DNA of 64,000 nucleotides from Rhodoferax sp. GTDB taxonomy: Bacteria > Pseudomonadota > Gammaproteobacteria > Burkholderiales > Burkholderiaceae_C. Shown one piece after another: positions 60,052 through 64,000 of this stretch (its first letter is position 1; each line of letters opens with the position of its first letter). Position numbers and translations under genes: made by a program. The DNA is taken from positions 124,001 through 188,000 of the forward strand of contig NZ_JAUSLE010000021.1 of NCBI RefSeq assembly GCF_030646845.1, given 5' to 3'. The notes beneath the pieces are model-generated. The model ran no database searches and had not been told where the DNA came from. It saw nothing but the letters and a program-made list of their open reading frames with translations.

Positions 60052-62472
60052 ATGCCTATTTCCAGCCTGGCTTCTGGCCAGCTTCGCGTCACCATCGATC
60101 CTGTATCGCTCGGCTTCTCCGACACCTCCGAGTTGCTGCAACTCCCGCTGCCCTGGATTGGGCAGGAGCGGGCGGAAGCCGCGGCGCGCTTTGGTCTGGG
60201 CATGGATCAGCCCGACTACAACCTGTTTGTCCTGGGTGAGGTGGGCAGCGGGCGATCATCGTTGCTGCAGCAGGTCATGCAGGCGGTGGCTGTCAGCAAG
60301 GCGGTGCCGCCGGATTTGTGTTACCTGCACAACTTTGACGCACCAGAAAAACCGCGCGCGCTGCGCATGCCACCCGGCCAGGGTCGTTTGCTCCGCCAGC
60401 TCATGGTGCAGATGTGCAAGACACTGCAGAAGGAAATTCCCCAGCGTCTGGATGGCCAGGATTTCAAGTCCGACAGCGAGCGCATTGAGAACAGCTACAA
60501 GCTCGAAGAAGCCAAGGCCTATGCTGAACTCGCCGCCTTTGCAGAAACCCGCAGTTTTGCCCTGTACCGCGAGAACGGTCATCTGGTATTTACCTTGCTG
60601 GGTGAAAAAGGCAATGCACTGACCGAAGCGGAGGCGCGCTCTTTGCCCAAGGAGCGACGTACCCAGGTTGAGCAGGCCGAGCAGGAATTGCGGGAGGAAA
60701 TCACCCGCTATCTGGACAAGACGAGGCCCATGGAGCGGGTCATGAATGAAGGCATGGCCGCGCTGCGCCGCCAGGTGATCAAGCCGCTGCTGGACCGGGA
60801 AATTCAGGAAATCCGGGTCGGCTTGAAGAAGCAGATCAAGGACTCGGTCAAGCTCGGGGCCTACCTGGAGCAGGTCATGCACGACGTGCTGGACAACCTG
60901 GAGTTGTTCAGGGTGTCCGATGTCGACGAAGAGCTTCGGCAAGAGGAACTGGCGGATGTCCTGTCCCGCTACCGGGTGAACCTGCTGGTGGACAACGAGG
61001 CGCTGGCGGGGGCGCCGGTGATCATCGAGAACAATCCGTCGTTCCGATCGCTGTTTGGCAGCGTTGAGTACCAGCCGGAAGAAGACGTGTTGTTGACGGA
61101 TTTCTCCCGCATCCGGGCCGGCAGTCTGCTCAAGGCGCATGGCGGCTTTCTGATGCTGCATTTGCGCGACCTGCTGACCGATGAATTGGTGTGGGAAAAG
61201 CTGCGGCGCTTCTTGCGCACCGGCAGACTGCAGATCGAAGAGCCGAGTACGGTCATTGCACCGATTGCGTCAGTGTCGCTGGAGCCCGAGGCGGTGGATG
61301 TGGAGGTCAAGATTGTCCTGATTGGCTCCACCGAACAGTACTATGAATTGCAGGAGGCCGACCCGGAGTTTGCCCGGCGTTTTCGGGTCAAGGTGGACTT
61401 TGCCGAGAGCTTTTCGGCCAATGCCCAAACCTACGGTGCTTCGGCCGTCTTTGTGGCGCATACCTGCAGACGATTGGGACTGCCGCATTTTTCCGTCGCC
61501 GCCGTGGTACGCCTGCTGGAGGACTCGCACCGTCAGGTGGATGACCAGACGCGCCAGAGCGCGATTTTTTCACACGCCGAAGGCCTGGTGATGGAGAGCG
61601 CTGCCGTGTGCCGCGCCCGCGCCGGCACCCTGGTGGAGGCGGCCGATGTTGAGACCGCATTGCAGGCGCAAACCCGGCGCCATGACTACCCTGACCAGCG
61701 CCTGCAGGAATCTGTCACTGACGGTGACCGGCTGATCAGTCTGCATGGCTCGAAAACGGGCCAGATCAACGGCCTGACACAGATCGATCTGGGGGACTAC
61801 CGCTTTGGTTTTCCGGTGCGGGTGACGGCGCGCACGTATGCCGGCAACGAGGGTTTGCTCAACATCGAGCGTGAGGTGGAGATGTCCGGCCCCATCCACG
61901 ACAAGGGCGTTCTCATATTGCACAGCTACCTGTCGGCACTGTTCGCCCATATTGCGCCGTTGGCGCTCAATGCCGCCATCGTGTTTGAACAGGAATACAT
62001 GGGCGTCGAGGGAGATTCGGCGTCGTGCGCCGAGTTCTATGCGGTCCTGTCTTCGCTTTCGGGCTTGCCCCTGAAACAAGGCATCGCAGTAACGGGTGCG
62101 GTCAACCAGCATGGTGAAGTGTTGCCGGTAGGCGGGATCAACGAAAAAATAGAAGGCTACTTTCGGATCTGCGAAACGGCCGGGCTCGATGGCACGCAGG
62201 GCGTGCTGATTCCCCAGCGCAACCGGCGTTACCTGATGCTGGAAAGCAAGGTCGTGGCTGCCGTCAGCAAAGGTCTATTCCATATCTACACGGCAGAGCA
62301 CGTGAGCGACGGCATGGAACTGCTCACTGGATGCCCATCGGGCATGGCGGGCGCGGAAGGCGAGTATGCGCCGGACAGCGTGCTGGGCCGAGCCCAAGAA
62401 ACGCTGCAGGCCTACCGCCGCGCCTGCCAGGTGGCGAGCCACACGAAGGTGCCCCGCAAGCGTCTGCGCTGA
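60052..62472 (+). CDS. Lon-like AAA ATPase-protease (AAA_32 type, S16 family)
   Basis: This 806-residue protein has an N-terminal AAA-like region (about 30-400) whose Walker A reads GEVGSGRSS (residue about 62 on), with Arg where Lys is usual. A long helical middle part (YLDKTRPMERVMNEGMAALRRQ) precedes a Walker B-like FLMLHLRDLLTDELVW. The C-terminal Lon protease domain (about 560-780) keeps the catalytic dyad: Ser656 in GDSASCAEF and Lys699 in GGINEKIEG, 43 residues apart as in E. coli Lon. It is distinct from housekeeping Lon and resembles the LonB/YcbZ-like branch, where Arg in Walker A is common as I recall. Confidence 0.93.
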   Translation: MPISSLASGQLRVTIDPVSLGFSDTSELLQLPLPWIGQERAEAAARFGLGMDQPDYNLFVLGEVGSGRSSLLQQVMQAVAVSKAVPPDLCYLHNFDAPEKPRALRMPPGQGRLLRQLMVQMCKTLQKEIPQRLDGQDFKSDSERIENSYKLEEAKAYAELAAFAETRSFALYRENGHLVFTLLGEKGNALTEAEARSLPKERRTQVEQAEQELREEITRYLDKTRPMERVMNEGMAALRRQVIKPLLDREIQEIRVGLKKQIKDSVKLGAYLEQVMHDVLDNLELFRVSDVDEELRQEELADVLSRYRVNLLVDNEALAGAPVIIENNPSFRSLFGSVEYQPEEDVLLTDFSRIRAGSLLKAHGGFLMLHLRDLLTDELVWEKLRRFLRTGRLQIEEPSTVIAPIASVSLEPEAVDVEVKIVLIGSTEQYYELQEADPEFARRFRVKVDFAESFSANAQTYGASAVFVAHTCRRLGLPHFSVAAVVRLLEDSHRQVDDQTRQSAIFSHAEGLVMESAAVCRARAGTLVEAADVETALQAQTRRHDYPDQRLQESVTDGDRLISLHGSKTGQINGLTQIDLGDYRFGFPVRVTARTYAGNEGLLNIEREVEMSGPIHDKGVLILHSYLSALFAHIAPLALNAAIVFEQEYMGVEGDSASCAEFYAVLSSLSGLPLKQGIAVTGAVNQHGEVLPVGGINEKIEGYFRICETAGLDGTQGVLIPQRNRRYLMLESKVVAAVSKGLFHIYTAEHVSDGMELLTGCPSGMAGAEGEYAPDSVLGRAQETLQAYRRACQVASHTKVPRKRLR

Positions 62473-62492
62473 TTGACACCCATTGACGCCAG

Positions 62493-63383
62493 TCAGCCGC
62501 GCAGGGTCTGGTTGAAGAACGCCAGCGTGCGGTCCCAGGCGAGTTTGGCGCTGGCGGCGTCAAAGCGTGGCGTGGTGTCGTTGTTGAAGCCGTGCTGGGT
62601 GCCGGGATATTGATGCGCCGCATAGCGCACCGCTGCTGCCTTGAGCGCGGCTTCATAGGCAGGCCAGGCGGCGTTGATGCGCTCGTCGACGCCGGCAAAG
62701 TGGATGAGCAGCGGGGCCTTGACTTTGGCGGCGTCTTCGGCGGCGGGATGGTTGCCATAGAAGGACACGGCGGCGTCGAGGTCAGGCAGGCGCGTGCTCA
62801 GCATGTGAGCCACGCCGCCACCGTAGCAAAACCCGACGGCCCCAATTTTGCCGCTGCAGTCTGCCCGGTTTTTCAGGTAGCTGCTCGCCGCCACAAAATC
62901 TTCACTGGTTTTCTTCTGGTCGAGTTTGGCAAAGAGTTCGCGTGCCTTGTCTTCGTCGCCGGGATAACCGCCCAGCGGCGTCAGTGCATCGGGCGCGAAG
63001 GCCATGAAATTGTCCAGCGCCAGGCGCCGCACGATGTCTTCAATGTGCGGATTGAGGCCGCGATTTTCATGGATCACCAGCACGCCGGGCAATTGGCCGC
63101 TCGCATTTGCCGGGCGAGCCAGATAGCCTTTGACCGTGCCTGTGCCGGTGGGCGAAGGGTATTGAACACGCTCGGTCTTGAGTCGCCCATCGTTCGGTGG
63201 CACCTGTTGTGCCTGCGCAAATTTCGGACTGAGCGCGCTGAGCAGCATACCGGCTGTCATGCCCGCCACCGCAAATTTCTGGGCGCCTTCCAGAAAGCCG
63301 CGGCGGTCAATACTGCCGTGCACATAGGCGTCAAAGAGAATCAGCAGTTCCTGGTCAAAGTCTTGCGCAGTTTTTCGTTTCAT
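62493..63383 (-). CDS. Dienelactone hydrolase family protein, Tat-exported
   Basis: This 296-residue alpha/beta hydrolase starts with a cytoplasmic stretch followed by a twin-arginine-like signal (DRRGFLEGAQKFAVAGMTAGMLLSALSPKFAQA, about residues 27-60). The dienelactone hydrolase core then shows HENRGLNPHIEDIVRRLA, the nucleophile Cys in GAVGFCYGGG, Asp in FAGVDERI and His in GTQHGFNN. It may hydrolyse lactones or other esters in the periplasm. The start at 63383 gives the normal N-terminus; longer readings add unrelated residues. It converges on the Lon-like gene and is divergent from the SDR at 63541. Confidence 0.93.
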   Translation of the reverse strand: MKRKTAQDFDQELLILFDAYVHGSIDRRGFLEGAQKFAVAGMTAGMLLSALSPKFAQAQQVPPNDGRLKTERVQYPSPTGTGTVKGYLARPANASGQLPGVLVIHENRGLNPHIEDIVRRLALDNFMAFAPDALTPLGGYPGDEDKARELFAKLDQKKTSEDFVAASSYLKNRADCSGKIGAVGFCYGGGVAHMLSTRLPDLDAAVSFYGNHPAAEDAAKVKAPLLIHFAGVDERINAAWPAYEAALKAAAVRYAAHQYPGTQHGFNNDTTPRFDAASAKLAWDRTLAFFNQTLRG

Positions 63384-63540
63384 GGGGTGCTTCCAAAAAA
63401 ATGCAGCATAGCGATGCCACGCGAGGCTCGCAATGCCGGCGCACAAGACGGCATGAACAGTGGGGTTAACACGAACCCAAACGAATGCACAATCATCTGA
63501 TTCTTTGACAAATACTGTCAGCAACAAGCAGGTAAGCATC

Positions 63541-64000
63541 ATGAGTCTTCAAGCAGGCGCTGGACAAAGCGTGTTCATCACCGGTGCCTCGTCCGGCTTG
63601 GGCCGCCAGATGGCGATCGAGTTTTCCCGGCGCGGCTACCGGCTGGCGCTCACCGCCCGCCGTCTGGATGCGCTCCAGGAACTGAAGGCCGAACTGGAAA
63701 GAAACGGCGGCGGCGAGGTGTTTGTGGCGGACCTCGATGTGACCGACGATGCTTCTGTTACTCGGGTATTTGCCGAGACCCGCGCCCTGATGGGTTCACT
63801 GGACATCGTCGTGGCCAACGCGGGCATTGGCCACCATGGCTACATTGGCAAGCTGCCGTTTGCCAAAGTGCGGGAAACCGTCAATACCAATGTGACCGGG
63901 TTCATGGCGACGGTGGAGGCTGCCATGTACCATTTTCGTGAGCAGGGTCATGGACACCTGGTTGGCATCAGCTCGGTCGCCGCGTTTCGTGGCATGCCCG
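63541..64000 (+). CDS. Short-chain dehydrogenase/reductase, cut by the window end
   Basis: The first 153 residues are present. They show the SDR cofactor motif TGASSGLG (about 14-21), the basic residue cluster after beta-2 (TARRLD) that suggests NADP preference, VANAGIGHHG, and the catalytic Ser region LVGISSVAAFRG. The active-site Tyr-x-x-x-Lys lies beyond the window. The ATG is at 63541, the first base after CATC. The protein continues to the right; its substrate is unknown. Confidence 0.88.
   Translation, partial: MSLQAGAGQSVFITGASSGLGRQMAIEFSRRGYRLALTARRLDALQELKAELERNGGGEVFVADLDVTDDASVTRVFAETRALMGSLDIVVANAGIGHHGYIGKLPFAKVRETVNTNVTGFMATVEAAMYHFREQGHGHLVGISSVAAFRGMP

Overview
The window looks like a chromosomal segment of a betaproteobacterium of the Comamonadaceae (Rhodoferax/Polaromonas/Acidovorax-like). 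The grounds are high GC with lower-GC islands, the gene neighbourhoods (Liv-type transporter beside beta-oxidation genes, etfBA followed by an acyl-CoA dehydrogenase, the MoxR/DUF58/transglutaminase/MltB block), a phasin, and a family of short dispersed repeats that I associate from memory with this family. No rRNA, tRNA, CRISPR array, prophage or insertion sequence was seen. Coding density is very high and no gene-free stretch exceeds about 300 bases.

Layout. 0.1-6.1 kb: phasin, DUF1624 membrane protein, then a minus-strand housekeeping/redox block (SelO, MsrB, YciB, BolA, parvulin isomerase) and a Crp/Fnr regulator. 6.3-24.4 kb: a long plus-strand fatty/organic-acid catabolic region with acyl-CoA ligase, a complete Liv-type ABC transporter, bifunctional hydratase/3-hydroxyacyl-CoA dehydrogenase, M20 peptidase, thiolase, acyl-CoA dehydrogenase, two SDRs, a thioesterase, an MDR reductase and a GST-like protein. 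24.4-28.4 kb: a GGDEF/EAL protein and a FeeM-like acyltransferase, of visibly lower GC. 28.6-39.8 kb: Tex, HDOD protein, patatin, PAS-GGDEF cyclase, ComEC, and the circularly permuted ATP-grasp/alpha-E pair. 39.8-44.8 kb (minus): MoxR, DUF58, transglutaminase and MltB in a tightly coupled operon. 44.9-52 kb: deacetylase-like protein, MscS channel, etfBA, a second acyl-CoA dehydrogenase and nitronate monooxygenase. 52-64 kb: mixed accessory genes (GST, TrhO, VIT1-like transporter, a possible GNAT fragment, SRPBCC, AlkB hydroxylase, AlkD-like protein, cytochrome c, LLM oxidoreductase, GIY-YIG-like protein, Lon-like protease, dienelactone hydrolase, and a truncated SDR at the window end).

How the genes work together. 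Acyl-CoA ligase, two acyl-CoA dehydrogenases, the hydratase/dehydrogenase, thiolase and electron-transfer flavoprotein form a full beta-oxidation route. The fadB-like gene and etfBA, 34 kb apart, carry near-identical promoter-plus-palindrome elements with the palindrome 9-10 bases after the -10 box, which suggests one repressor controls both.

The most unusual feature is a family of nine dispersed repeats of about 55 bp. The first 42 positions align without gaps in all nine. Six lie wholly inside protein-coding genes (DUF1624, acyl-CoA dehydrogenase, Tex, DUF58, and twice in comEC), a seventh forms the signal-peptide core of MltB, an eighth supplies the stop codon of a GST, and one is intergenic. 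Within genes each orientation is always read in one and the same frame, so the element behaves like a portable coding module, comparable in concept to the Rickettsia palindromic elements.
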